This document shows positions 40,694 to 48,173 of a stretch of DNA of 64,000 nt, one piece after another (positions within the stretch are counted from its first letter, which is position 1; each line of letters begins with the position of its first letter). The position numbers and the translations under genes are program-made. The notes beneath the pieces are model-generated. The model was not told where the DNA came from. It worked only from the letters and a program-made list of their open reading frames with translations, and ran no database searches. Source of the DNA: Sphingomonas sp. ATCC 31555 (GTDB taxonomy: Bacteria; Pseudomonadota; Alphaproteobacteria; Sphingomonadales; Sphingomonadaceae). The stretch is from the NCBI RefSeq assembly GCF_000282895.1, contig NZ_ALBQ01000011.1, forward strand, positions 124,001 to 188,000, written 5' to 3'.

Positions 40694-43195
40694 TCACTCC
40701 GCGGCGGCAAGAAGGGGCTGATGGAGACCGGCATCGGCGCCGGCGACGCGATCGGCCCAGGGATCGTCCTGGCTGAAGGATTGCGAATGCCAGAAGCGCG
40801 CGGCGAGCGCGTCGCGGCCGGCCTCGTCCTCCACGACACGGGCCTTCACCGAAGCGAGCCCTACCCGCTCGATCCACGGCGCGGTGCGCTCCAGATAGCG
40901 TGCTTCCTCGCGATAGAGCTGCACGAAGGCGGCGGCGTAGTGCATCGCCTCCTCTTCGGTCGCGACCTTCACCAGCAGGTCGGTCGCGCGGACATGGATG
41001 CCGCCATTGCCGCCGACATGCAGCTCGTAGCCCGAGTCGACGCACACCACGCCGAAGTCCTTGATCGTCGCCTCCGCGCAGTTCCGCGGGCAGCCGGAGA
41101 CCGCCATCTTGAACTTGTGCGGCATCCAGCTGCCCCAGAAGCCCCGCTCCAGCCTGATGCCGAGCCCGGTCGAGTCCTGCGTGCCGAAGCGGCACCATTC
41201 GGAGCCGACGCAGGTCTTCACCGTCCGCAGCGCCTTGGCATAGGCGTGCCCCGAGACCATCCCCGCCGCGTTCAGGTCCGCCCAGACCGCAGGCAGGTCC
41301 TCCTTGCGGATGCCGAAGATATCCAGCCGCTGGCCGCCGGTGACCTTCACCATCGGCGCGTTGTACTTCTCCACCACATCGGCGATCGCGCGCAGCTCGG
41401 TGGGCGTGGTCACTCCGCCCCACATGCGCGGCACCACCGAATAGGTGCCGTCCTTCTGGATGTTGGCGTGGAGCCGCTCGTTGACGAAACGGCTCTGCTG
41501 GTCGTCGATATATTCGCCCGGCAGCGCGCAGAGCAGATAATAGTTGAGCGCCGGCCGGCAGGAGGAACAGCCGTCGGGCGTCGACCAGGGCAGCGGCTGC
41601 ATCACCTCCGGAATGGCGCGCATGCCCTGTTCGACGATCGCGCGACGCACCTCGTCATGGCCATAGCTGGTGCATTTGCACATCGTCTTCGGCCCGGCCT
41701 GTACGCCGTCCTCGCCCAGAATCAGCGCGAGTAGGTTCTCGACGATGCCGGTGCACGATCCGCAGCTGGCCGAAGCCTTGCAGCCGGCCCGCACCGCATC
41801 GAGGCTGCACGCCCCGCCGTGGATCGTGGCGACCACCTGCCCCTTCGAGACGCCGTTGCAGCCGCAGATCTCGGCATCGTCCGAGAGCGCCGCAACGGCA
41901 GCCTTAGGGTCCAGCTGCCCCCCTCCCGAGGCGAAGGCCTGGCCGTAGATCAGCACGTCGCGGATCGCGGCGACGCTCTCGCCCTTCTTGAGCAGGTCGA
42001 AATACCAGCCGCCATCGGCGGTGTCGCCGAACAGCACCGCGCCGATCACGCGATCGTCCTTCAGCACCACCCGCTTGTAGATGCCGCGCGCCGCATCGCG
42101 CAGCACGATGTCCTCGCAGCCCTCGCCGCCGGAGAAGTCACCGGCCGAGAACACGTCGAGCCCGGCGACCTTGAGCTTGGTCGAGGTCACCGATCCGCGA
42201 TAGGGATTCTCGCGTGCGACCAGCCCGTCGGCCAGGCTGCGGCACATGTCCCACAAGGGTGCCACCAGCCCATAGCATTGCCCGTCATGCTCTACGCATT
42301 CGCCCACCGCGAGCACGTTGGCGTCGCTGGTCACCATATGGTCGTCGACCTGGATGCCGCGGCCCACTGCCAGTCCGGCCTCACGGGCGAGCTTCACCGA
42401 AGGCCGGATGCCCACCGCCATCACCACCAGCTTGGCCGGAATGACGCGGCCGTCCTTCAGCTGCACGCCTTCGACCTTGCCGTCGCCCAGGATCGCGGCG
42501 GTGTCGGCGCCGGTGAGGATCGTCTGCCCGCGCGCCTCAAGCGCGGACTTGAGCAGCCACCCGGCCGCTTCGTCGAGCTGGCGCTCCATCAGCGTCGGCA
42601 TCAGGTGGAGCACGGTAACGTTCATGCCGCGGAGGGTGAGACCATGCGCCGCCTCCAGCCCGAGCAGCCCGCCGCCGATCACCACCGCATCGCCGCCTTC
42701 GCCTGCCGCCGCCAGCATCGCATCGACATCGGCCATGTCGCGGAAGCTGATCACGCCGGGGAGGCTATGCCCCGGCACCGGGATGATGAACGGATCCGAG
42801 CCGGTGGCGATCAGCAGCTTGTCATAGCCGGTGACGCGACCCGACTTGGCCGTCACGATGCGCGCGGCGCGGTCGATCGCCACCACGGGATCGCCGGCGA
42901 CCAGCTCGATGCCGTGCTGCGCGTACCAGCCATGGTCGTTGATGACGATTTCCTGGAATGTCTTCTCGCCTGCCAGCACCGGCGACAGCATGATCCGGTT
43001 GTAGTTCACATGCGGCTCGGCGCCGAAAATGGTGACGCGGTAGCGCGTGCCGTCCCGCGCGAGCAGTTCCTCCACCGCCCGACAACCGGCCATGCCGTTG
43101 CCGATGACGACGAGATGCTCGCGCGTGTCGGCGGGGTGTTCCGCCGGGGCGGGGCTTTCGTCGGCGAGGATCGCCGTGGGTTCCAGAAACTCCAT
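40694..43195 (-). CDS. nirB: NAD(P)H-dependent nitrite reductase, large subunit
   Basis: An 833-residue siroheme nitrite reductase reducing nitrite to ammonium in the cytoplasm. Domains in order: FAD/NAD(P)H-binding (VVIGNGMAGCRAVEEL; VVIGGGLLGLEAAHGL), BFD-like [2Fe-2S] (CGCNGVSKGQVV; CKASASCGSCTG), and the sulfite/nitrite reductase core with TCVGSEWCRFG and GCPRNCAEA as siroheme-[4Fe-4S] ligands. ATG 43195 begins MEFLEPTAIL; the open frame runs through the leader hairpin to 43288, but that part is the structured regulatory leader. It begins the nirB-nirD-nasA-cobA operon. Confidence 0.95.
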   Translation of the reverse strand: MEFLEPTAILADESPAPAEHPADTREHLVVIGNGMAGCRAVEELLARDGTRYRVTIFGAEPHVNYNRIMLSPVLAGEKTFQEIVINDHGWYAQHGIELVAGDPVVAIDRAARIVTAKSGRVTGYDKLLIATGSDPFIIPVPGHSLPGVISFRDMADVDAMLAAAGEGGDAVVIGGGLLGLEAAHGLTLRGMNVTVLHLMPTLMERQLDEAAGWLLKSALEARGQTILTGADTAAILGDGKVEGVQLKDGRVIPAKLVVMAVGIRPSVKLAREAGLAVGRGIQVDDHMVTSDANVLAVGECVEHDGQCYGLVAPLWDMCRSLADGLVARENPYRGSVTSTKLKVAGLDVFSAGDFSGGEGCEDIVLRDAARGIYKRVVLKDDRVIGAVLFGDTADGGWYFDLLKKGESVAAIRDVLIYGQAFASGGGQLDPKAAVAALSDDAEICGCNGVSKGQVVATIHGGACSLDAVRAGCKASASCGSCTGIVENLLALILGEDGVQAGPKTMCKCTSYGHDEVRRAIVEQGMRAIPEVMQPLPWSTPDGCSSCRPALNYYLLCALPGEYIDDQQSRFVNERLHANIQKDGTYSVVPRMWGGVTTPTELRAIADVVEKYNAPMVKVTGGQRLDIFGIRKEDLPAVWADLNAAGMVSGHAYAKALRTVKTCVGSEWCRFGTQDSTGLGIRLERGFWGSWMPHKFKMAVSGCPRNCAEATIKDFGVVCVDSGYELHVGGNGGIHVRATDLLVKVATEEEAMHYAAAFVQLYREEARYLERTAPWIERVGLASVKARVVEDEAGRDALAARFWHSQSFSQDDPWADRVAGADAGLHQPLLAAAE

Positions 43196-43213
43196 CCGCT
43201 TGGCTCCAAAACG

Positions 43214-43271
43214 AAAAAAAAGCCGCCATCCGGCGCCCGGTCTTTCGAACCGAGCGCTGGATGGCGGCTTT
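43214..43271 (-). terminator. leader terminator (attenuator) upstream of nirB
   Basis: A very long stem (about 22 pairs with one mismatch and one G-T) and a 7-nt loop occupy 43219-43271. On the minus strand it is followed by eight T (43221-43214), only 18 bases before the nirB ATG. It would stop transcription before nirB unless its 5' arm is captured by the hairpin at 43260-43277. Confidence 0.85.
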
Positions 43272-43343
43272 GCCATCAACAGGACCACGTTTTGCCCATC
43301 GGCGGGCTGGCGTGGCTATGTGGGTAAGGACAGCCTTGTCCTT
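43260..43343 (-). ncRNA. ANTAR-type dual-hairpin antitermination leader of nirB
   Basis: Read on the minus strand, hairpin P1 (43343-43326) is AAGGAC, loop AAGGCT, GTCCTT. Hairpin P2 (43277-43260) is GATGGC, loop AAAGCC, GCCATC. Both loops are hexamers with A at position 1 and G at position 4, the known ANTAR recognition pattern. The loop and 3' arm of P2 are the base of the terminator 5' arm, so the two folds exclude each other. The 48-nt linker is long and holds a further GCCC/GGGC hairpin. NasT, encoded at 48170-48754, is the expected ligand. Confidence 0.8.
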
Positions 43344-43351
43344 CGCGGTGC

Positions 43352-43380
43352 AGCATAGCCCGATTCGGGCGACTGCTCAA
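43352..43380 (-). promoter_or_regulatory. nirB promoter, TTGAGC-N17-TATGCT
   Basis: On the minus strand a -35 box TTGAGC (43380-43375) and a -10 box TATGCT (43357-43352) are 17 bp apart. The start of transcription would fall about one base before hairpin P1, so the whole leader is the antitermination element. Confidence 0.6.
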
Positions 43381-43393
43381 GTGGTTCCGGAAA

Positions 43394-43416
43394 ATCCTCC
43401 CCTGCGCGGGGAGGAT
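43394..43416 (-). terminator. terminator after the porin gene
   Basis: A 9-bp stem (ATCCTCCCC with its complement) and a 5-nt loop start five bases beyond the porin stop. On the minus strand it is followed by TTTT. It separates the transporter-porin transcript from the nirB promoter. Confidence 0.7.
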
Positions 43417-43420
43417 CCGG

Positions 43421-44626
43421 TCAGTAGGTCCAGTCGAGCTGCAGCCACATCTTGGTGGTGTCGGTGGCGAACCGATCCGCCTTGTAGCGGGCGTAGCGCG
43501 CGGAGATTGCGGTCTTCTTCACCTTCACCGTGGCAAGCAGGTTCACCACGTCGCCATAATGCTGGTCCAGCCGGTCGCTCTGGAAACGGTGGTACAGCGC
43601 CTGGAACGAGAGAAGGTCGATCTTGCCCACCTTCTTCCAGCTATGGCTGCCGCCGACATAGATGTCGTGCAGGCCGTTCGGCGGATTGGTGGTGAACTTG
43701 TCCGCCCAGCCCTGAAACTTGAACACGCTGCCGAGCGGCGTCTGGAAGCTGGTGAGCGCCGTGCCGTTGCCCGCGCCGAGCACTTCGTACCCGGCATTCA
43801 GCGTCCAGTTGCCGATATCGAGCGCCCCGTCCGCCAGCCAGTAATCGGCCTTATAGTCGTTGGGATTGCGGTGATAATCGGACTGGCGAGCATAGCTGAA
43901 CTGATAGTTCAGCTTCACTTTTGGGGCGATCGGCTGGCTGCCCGCCAGGCGCGCGCCGTAATTCTGGTTCGACAGGCGATAACCCTGCACGGCGGCTTCG
44001 TCCTGATCCACCAGATAGGCGAAGCCGGTGAGCGTGCCGATCGGCGTCGCGGCCGATATGTTGGCGAACACATTGTCGCCGGAGACGCCGCGCTGCCGGA
44101 AGCCGCGCCCGTCGCTGCCCCATACGGTGCGGACGTTCCACGCATAGGTGACGTCGACCTTCACCCCCTTCAGCGGCACGAGTTCGGTACGCACCGCATC
44201 ATAGGTCTGGCCGTTGTTGCGGAAGCCGGCGGCACCCACGAAGCGCTCGTCGTCCAGGGTGATGCGCTGGCGCCCGGCGGTCACGGTCAGCGGCTGGGTG
44301 CGATAGCGGATCTGCGCGCGATAGATGGCGGCGTTTTCCGGATCGCCGATCACCGGTCGATCGGCCACTCCGCGCAATCCGTCATAATATTTGTCGACGA
44401 CGGCCAGGTTGCCCTGCGCCTCGCCCAGTACCGACCAGGGCCCGCGGGTCGCCTCCACGCCCGCCCGCAGGCGGATCGTCACGGCGTCGGACGCCGCCGC
44501 CAGTCCGTCCTGGTCGACATGTTCGTAGCGGGTGCGCCCCTCGATCAGCGGCTTGACGCTAACCTCCTGCGCGCAAGCCGGGGCGGCGGCGACGAGCGCC
44601 GTCGCCATGGGGATCCAGAAACGCAT
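43421..44626 (-). CDS. outer-membrane porin of the nitrate cluster (alginate-export/porin-like)
   Basis: A 401-residue beta-barrel protein. It has a signal peptide cleaved after ACAQ and alternating amphipathic strands throughout, ending in WLQLDWTY, an aromatic outer-membrane terminus. The fold looks like the alginate-export/porin group (motifs LIEGRTRYEHVDQDG and AGRQRITLDDERFVG), but this family also includes general anion porins. It follows the nitrate transporter gene by 60 bp and ends at its own terminator, so it probably brings nitrate across the outer membrane under the same control. Alginate as substrate is unlikely here. Confidence 0.85.
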   Translation of the reverse strand: MRFWIPMATALVAAAPACAQEVSVKPLIEGRTRYEHVDQDGLAAASDAVTIRLRAGVEATRGPWSVLGEAQGNLAVVDKYYDGLRGVADRPVIGDPENAAIYRAQIRYRTQPLTVTAGRQRITLDDERFVGAAGFRNNGQTYDAVRTELVPLKGVKVDVTYAWNVRTVWGSDGRGFRQRGVSGDNVFANISAATPIGTLTGFAYLVDQDEAAVQGYRLSNQNYGARLAGSQPIAPKVKLNYQFSYARQSDYHRNPNDYKADYWLADGALDIGNWTLNAGYEVLGAGNGTALTSFQTPLGSVFKFQGWADKFTTNPPNGLHDIYVGGSHSWKKVGKIDLLSFQALYHRFQSDRLDQHYGDVVNLLATVKVKKTAISARYARYKADRFATDTTKMWLQLDWTY

Positions 44627-44686
44627 CGATCTTCCTTCGGTCCGAAAGCGGCGGCATCTCGCAAGAAACGCCGCCTATCCAGTCAA

Positions 44687-45934
44687 TTATATCCGAGCGG
44701 CCGTGTTCCAGGTCGCGCGCCACTTCATTTTTACCGCGCTGAGCCCCGCGAGCGCCGCCAGCGACAGCCCGGCAAAGATCAGAAAACCGGGCGAAAAACT
44801 GCCCGCCAGTTGCTTGGCGAAGCCCAGCGAGGAAGCGAGATAGAAGCCGCCAACGCCGCCTGCCATGCCGACGAGCCCGGTCATCACGCCGATCTCCGCC
44901 TGGAAGCGCTGCGGCACCAACTGAAACACCGATCCGTTACCGGTGCCCAGCGCCAGCATCGCCAGGACGAAGCAGGCTAGTGCGGCGGGCAGGGTGGCAG
45001 CCACGCTGACACCCGCCAGTGCAGCGGCGGCGACCAGGAACACGCCGGTCAGCGCCTTCACGCCACCGATCTTGTCGGCCAGCGCGCCGCCCAGCGGCCG
45101 AACCAGCGAACCGGCGAAGACGCAGGCCGCGGTGCAATAGCCCGCAACGATGGTGCTCAGTCCGAACTGGTCGGTGAAATAGATTGGCAGCGATGCCGCG
45201 AGACCGACAAAGCCGCCGAACGTCACCGAATAGAAGCCCATCAGCCACCAGGCGTCGGCGGACTTGAGCGGGTGGAGATATTCGAGCCAGCTCTTCGGCG
45301 CTGGGGCGTTCGGTGCATCCTTCGCCATCGCCATGTACAGCACGAACACGATCGCGAGTGGGATGCAGGCCAGCCCCAGCACCGCGTTCCACCCGAACAG
45401 CTTGGCGAGCGCCGGCGCGAACAGCGCGGCGAGAACCGTTCCCGAATTGCCCATCCCGGCCAGGCCCATCGCCTTGCCCTGGTGCTCGGCCGGATACCAG
45501 CGGCTGGCGAGCGGCAGCGCGATCGCGAAGCTCGCCCCCGCAAAGCCCAGGATCACGCCCAGTGCCAGCGTGCCGCCAAAGCTGTTCACGCCCATCAGAT
45601 AGGCGGAAAGCAGGCCGCCGATCACGATCAGCTGGCTGATCGCACCCGAGCGCTTCGGGCCGATGCGATCGACCAGCAACCCATTGACGACGCGCAGGAA
45701 CGCACCGGCGAGCGTGGGCGTCGCCACCATCAGCCCCTTTTGCGCGGCGGTGAGGTGCAGCGTCTTGGCGATGTCGGGCGCCAGCGGCCCGAGCAGCACC
45801 CACACCATGAAGGCGAGATCGAAATAGAGGAACGCGGCGACGAGCGTCGGCCAATGCCCGCTGCGCCAGAAACTGCCGTCTTTCGTCGTGCTGCCAGGTT
45901 CTTGCACGCGTTGATCCAGAAATGCCGTTGCCAT
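44687..45934 (-). CDS. NarK/NasA-type nitrate/nitrite MFS transporter
   Basis: A 415-residue, 12-helix MFS protein of the nitrate/nitrite porter family. It has a NarK-like first helix (FLYFDLAFMVWVLLGPLAPDIA) and the two glycine-rich nitrate signatures (GFAGASFAIALPLASRWYP and GMAGGVGGFYLASSLG). It should import nitrate into the cytoplasm for NasA. ATG 45934 lies 36 bases after the leader terminator T-run; the open frame that extends to 45997 is leader sequence. Transporter and porin share one transcript. Confidence 0.92.
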   Translation of the reverse strand: MATAFLDQRVQEPGSTTKDGSFWRSGHWPTLVAAFLYFDLAFMVWVLLGPLAPDIAKTLHLTAAQKGLMVATPTLAGAFLRVVNGLLVDRIGPKRSGAISQLIVIGGLLSAYLMGVNSFGGTLALGVILGFAGASFAIALPLASRWYPAEHQGKAMGLAGMGNSGTVLAALFAPALAKLFGWNAVLGLACIPLAIVFVLYMAMAKDAPNAPAPKSWLEYLHPLKSADAWWLMGFYSVTFGGFVGLAASLPIYFTDQFGLSTIVAGYCTAACVFAGSLVRPLGGALADKIGGVKALTGVFLVAAAALAGVSVAATLPAALACFVLAMLALGTGNGSVFQLVPQRFQAEIGVMTGLVGMAGGVGGFYLASSLGFAKQLAGSFSPGFLIFAGLSLAALAGLSAVKMKWRATWNTAARI

Positions 45935-45969
45935 GATGACTTCCCCAATGCCGATCTGAAAAGGACATG

Positions 45970-46023
45970 AAAAAAGCCGCTCGCCGGACGTTCGCACGGT
46001 TGCGAAATCCGGTCAGCGGCTTT
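45970..46023 (-). terminator. leader terminator (attenuator) upstream of the nitrate transporter gene
   Basis: A long hairpin (45973-46023; nine-pair base stem AAAGCCGCT with its complement, plus inner stems) is followed on the minus strand by six T (45975-45970), about 36 bases before the transporter start. Same design as the nirB leader. Confidence 0.8.
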
Positions 46024-46061
46024 GCTGCGTTCAGAGGGGGAGGCTTGCCCCGGCCTTGGGG
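46014..46061 (-). ncRNA. ANTAR-type dual-hairpin antitermination leader of the nitrate transporter
   Basis: On the minus strand, P1 (46061-46048) is CCCC, loop AAGGCC, GGGG. P2 (46027-46014) is CAGC, loop AAAGCC, GCTG. Both hexaloops have A1 and G4, and the P2 loop is identical to that of nirB. The linker is 20 nt. The P2 loop and 3' arm form the base of the terminator 5' arm. Stems are only four pairs, shorter than in the nirB leader. Confidence 0.75.
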
Positions 46062-46100
46062 TGCCCTCCCGATGGGCGCGCTTCGATGCGCGACTCGGGG

Positions 46101-46129
46101 ATCATCGCGCGGATTGCGTTTTGCTGCAA
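46101..46129 (-). promoter_or_regulatory. possible nitrate-transporter promoter, TTGCAG-N17-GATGAT
   Basis: On the minus strand TTGCAG (46129-46124) and GATGAT (46106-46101) are 17 bp apart. This would place the transcription start about 35 bases before hairpin P1. The -10 box is weak and the call is tentative. Confidence 0.3.
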
Positions 46130-46228
46130 GCGCGAAGTTGGAAAGACGTCTTCAGGCGGATAGGCCGACGCTCTGCCGACGGCTGCTGCACCGCTTGCTG
46201 ACATTCGTGAATTGGTTGATGCTGCCGC

Positions 46229-46564
46229 ATGCGCACTTTGCTTTCCGGTCCTTTTCCATGGCTGATCGGCGCGGGGGCGTTGGCTGTAACGGCGGCCTTC
46301 TTCTGGATATCGGGCACCGCGATTGTCATTGATGAAACTGGCGGGGTGGAAACCGCCTTTGTCACGAACAGCGGCGGAGCCGAGCAAAGGCTGCGTCGCA
46401 TTTGGAACGGCTACTTCTTCGCTATTCCTCGGGTCGAAGGTACCATCGAGGTTCGGTGCACAAACGGTGTGCGCAAACAATGGGGGTCTGTGACGGGAGG
46501 CCTGCACACGGCAGTGCGCATCGTCGGAAAAAGGCCCTGCGCACTACTTGTCGAAGCAGATTGA
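46229..46564 (+). CDS. small hypothetical protein with one membrane segment
   Basis: A 111-residue frame on the opposite strand to the nitrate genes. A hydrophobic segment near the N-terminus (LIGAGALAVTAAFFWISG) is followed by a soluble domain with two cysteines (VRCTNG and RPCALLVE). The composition is plausible for a real protein, but the ribosome site before the ATG is poor and I recognise no family. Confidence 0.5.
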   Translation: MRTLLSGPFPWLIGAGALAVTAAFFWISGTAIVIDETGGVETAFVTNSGGAEQRLRRIWNGYFFAIPRVEGTIEVRCTNGVRKQWGSVTGGLHTAVRIVGKRPCALLVEAD

Positions 46565-46644
46565 ACAACTTCACAAACGACTGCTTCCGACCAACTCGCG
46601 TGGTTGCGGCGATCCTTGTTCGCCGCGTCGAACCTCCGCAGACG

Positions 46645-46675
46645 TTGACTTGCGCGTTTAGTGATATTCACTATA
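46645..46675 (+). promoter_or_regulatory. orphan promoter with palindrome TAGTGATATTCACTA
   Basis: TTGACT (46645-46650) is followed by the palindrome at 46659-46673 and then TATATG. The palindrome covers the expected -10 region. This layout is like the autoregulated promoters of small HTH-regulator or toxin-antitoxin operons, but no such gene follows. Confidence 0.35.
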
Positions 46676-46792
46676 TGTTCCGCACATCGTGCTCTTTGAT
46701 TGGTTCGGTAACTTCGTCCTGCTCGCGAAGCGACGCGCTTCGTGGCCCCGGTCAGCGTTTCGACAATCAGGCACATGACAAACGCCGCATGA

Positions 46793-46875
46793 GCCTAAAC
46801 TTCCTAAACTTCATGTCGTCGGGTCGGCCTGTGGTGCGCACCGTCGAGGCGCACAGGCCTAAACTTCCTAAACTT
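46793..46875. repeat. 19-bp direct repeats flanking an inverted repeat
   Basis: GCCTAAACTTCCTAAACTT occurs at 46793-46811 and again at 46857-46875; each copy is itself a tandem duplication of CCTAAACTT. Between them, GGCCTGTG (46826-46833) and CACAGGCC (46852-46859) are inverted. From memory, similar LNFLNF/PKLPKL-coding DNA recurs in sphingomonad genomes, which points to a genus-level intergenic repeat. Confidence 0.65.
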
Positions 46876-46958
46876 TGGCCGGTGGCTGCCACCCGGCGCG
46901 ACGGCGCTCACCAGCAGTCCGTATCCTTTTATTTTAGCCAACATCAATGGCTTACGGC

Positions 46959-48173
46959 CTAGCTGCGCACCTGTCCAAAGGCGGCCAGATACTCCTCCAG
47001 TCGCTCGGGATCGAAAACCCGTCCGTCGAAAAAGCGGTCGGGCCCGAGCGTCAGGGCGCCATGGTGGGATCCCACCCCGGTGGAGACGCCGACGGCGCCT
47101 TCCAGCTTCATGCTGGCACCGGGCATCGGCTCGCCGCTGGCGGCCAGTGCGCGGCGGTACATGTCCGGGCGGAACACCGCGCCGGCGGCTGCCTGGGCCT
47201 CCGCGCTGGGTTCCGCTTGTTTCCAGCGGACGAGCTGTGAATAGATCCACAGCGCCTGGCTGCGCCAGGGGAAGGCGGTCGCCTCGCGGTGGAACAGCAG
47301 GAAATCGGGCTGCAGGATCGCCGGGGCGCTGGCCCGGGGGATCACGATGCCGGCCAGCGATGCCTCGATCAGCTCGGCGGGCTCGCCGACATAGGCGTCG
47401 CGCGCCAGCAAGGCCGCCAGTTCGCCGCGGTTCGCCGGGTCGTCGCACCAGCGCGCCGCCTGTGCCAGTGCAAGCAGCAGCCGGTCGACGGTGTCGGCAT
47501 GCGCCTCCATCCAGTCGGTGCGCAGCGCCAGTACTTTCTCGACGCCGCGCTGCCAGATGCGCGCGCCGATCGCCACCGCTTCGGCCAGGCCCTGCGCGAT
47601 CGCCGCAGCCGGCCAGGGGTCGCCGGCGATAAACCCGTCGATCTCGCCCAGCCGCATCGCCTCCACGGTCAGCGAGGGCGGCAGCACCCGGAGCACCACG
47701 TCGCGGTCGGGATCGATGCCCACGCTGCCCAGCCAATAGCGCAGCATCAGCGCGTGGCCCGAAAAGCGGTGCACGATGCCGATGATCGGCTTGCGGCGGA
47801 ACAGCCCGATCGCGGTGGCAAAGTCGTGGCCCGTGCCCAGCGGATCGGCCAGCCGGGCGGGAAGGTCGGGCTCCAGCGCCGCCGCGAACTCGCCGGACAT
47901 CACCAGCATGTTGCCGTTGCTGTTGAGCTTGAACGGCGCCGAAAGGGCTGCCGGCTGCTGGCTAAGACCCAGGGTCACCGCGACGGCGAGCGGCGCGAGC
48001 ATCTGCGCGGCTTGTACCTGGCCATAGACCAGCCGGTCGCGCAGCGTCGCCCAGCTGGTGGTGCGAACCAGCTCCAGGTCAATGCTTTGCGCCTCGGCGA
48101 ACCCCTTTTCGCGCGCGGCGACCAGCACGGCGCTGTCGGTCAGTGGCAGGAAGGCGGCGCGTATCGTGGTCAT
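46959..48173 (-). CDS. nasS: nitrate/nitrite sensor NasS (NrtA/CmpA-like)
   Basis: A 404-residue periplasmic-binding-protein-like protein of the NrtA/CmpA family without signal peptide, so it stays in the cytoplasm (MTTIRAAFLPLTDSAVLVAA at the start). The core motifs of the nitrate/bicarbonate-binding group are visible (NSNGNMLVMSGEF, HRFSGHALMLRYWLG, IDGFIAGDPWPAAA). In other bacteria NasS holds NasT inactive until nitrate or nitrite binds. The start overlaps the nasT stop by four bases (ATGA), as expected for partners made in balance. Confidence 0.9.
   Translation of the reverse strand: MTTIRAAFLPLTDSAVLVAAREKGFAEAQSIDLELVRTTSWATLRDRLVYGQVQAAQMLAPLAVAVTLGLSQQPAALSAPFKLNSNGNMLVMSGEFAAALEPDLPARLADPLGTGHDFATAIGLFRRKPIIGIVHRFSGHALMLRYWLGSVGIDPDRDVVLRVLPPSLTVEAMRLGEIDGFIAGDPWPAAAIAQGLAEAVAIGARIWQRGVEKVLALRTDWMEAHADTVDRLLLALAQAARWCDDPANRGELAALLARDAYVGEPAELIEASLAGIVIPRASAPAILQPDFLLFHREATAFPWRSQALWIYSQLVRWKQAEPSAEAQAAAGAVFRPDMYRRALAASGEPMPGASMKLEGAVGVSTGVGSHHGALTLGPDRFFDGRVFDPERLEEYLAAFGQVRS

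Larger units (their letters stand above)
46565..46958. other. non-coding region between the small ORF and nasS
   Basis: About 390 bp, less GC-rich than its surroundings. It holds a promoter-like sequence overlapping a 15-bp palindrome with no gene behind it, and a pair of 19-bp direct repeats around an inverted repeat; both are listed separately. The open frame across it (46402-46962) is shaped by the repeats and does not look like a protein. Confidence 0.55.

Noticed and set aside
40362..41423. 353-codon minus-strand frame over nirD and the nirB 3' part as a fusion protein
   Set aside because: Only its last 108 residues are NirD; the upstream part is an out-of-frame reading of nirB, whose own frame is intact to its stop at 40694.
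46402..46962. 186-codon frame on the plus strand covering the repeat region
   Set aside because: Its sequence is dictated by the CCTAAACTT repeats (LNFLNF, PKLPKL) and it has no start site or domain; a spurious frame.
46645..46962. A toxin-antitoxin module behind the palindromic promoter
   Set aside because: No toxin- or antitoxin-like frame follows in any frame; only the promoter-like part is present.
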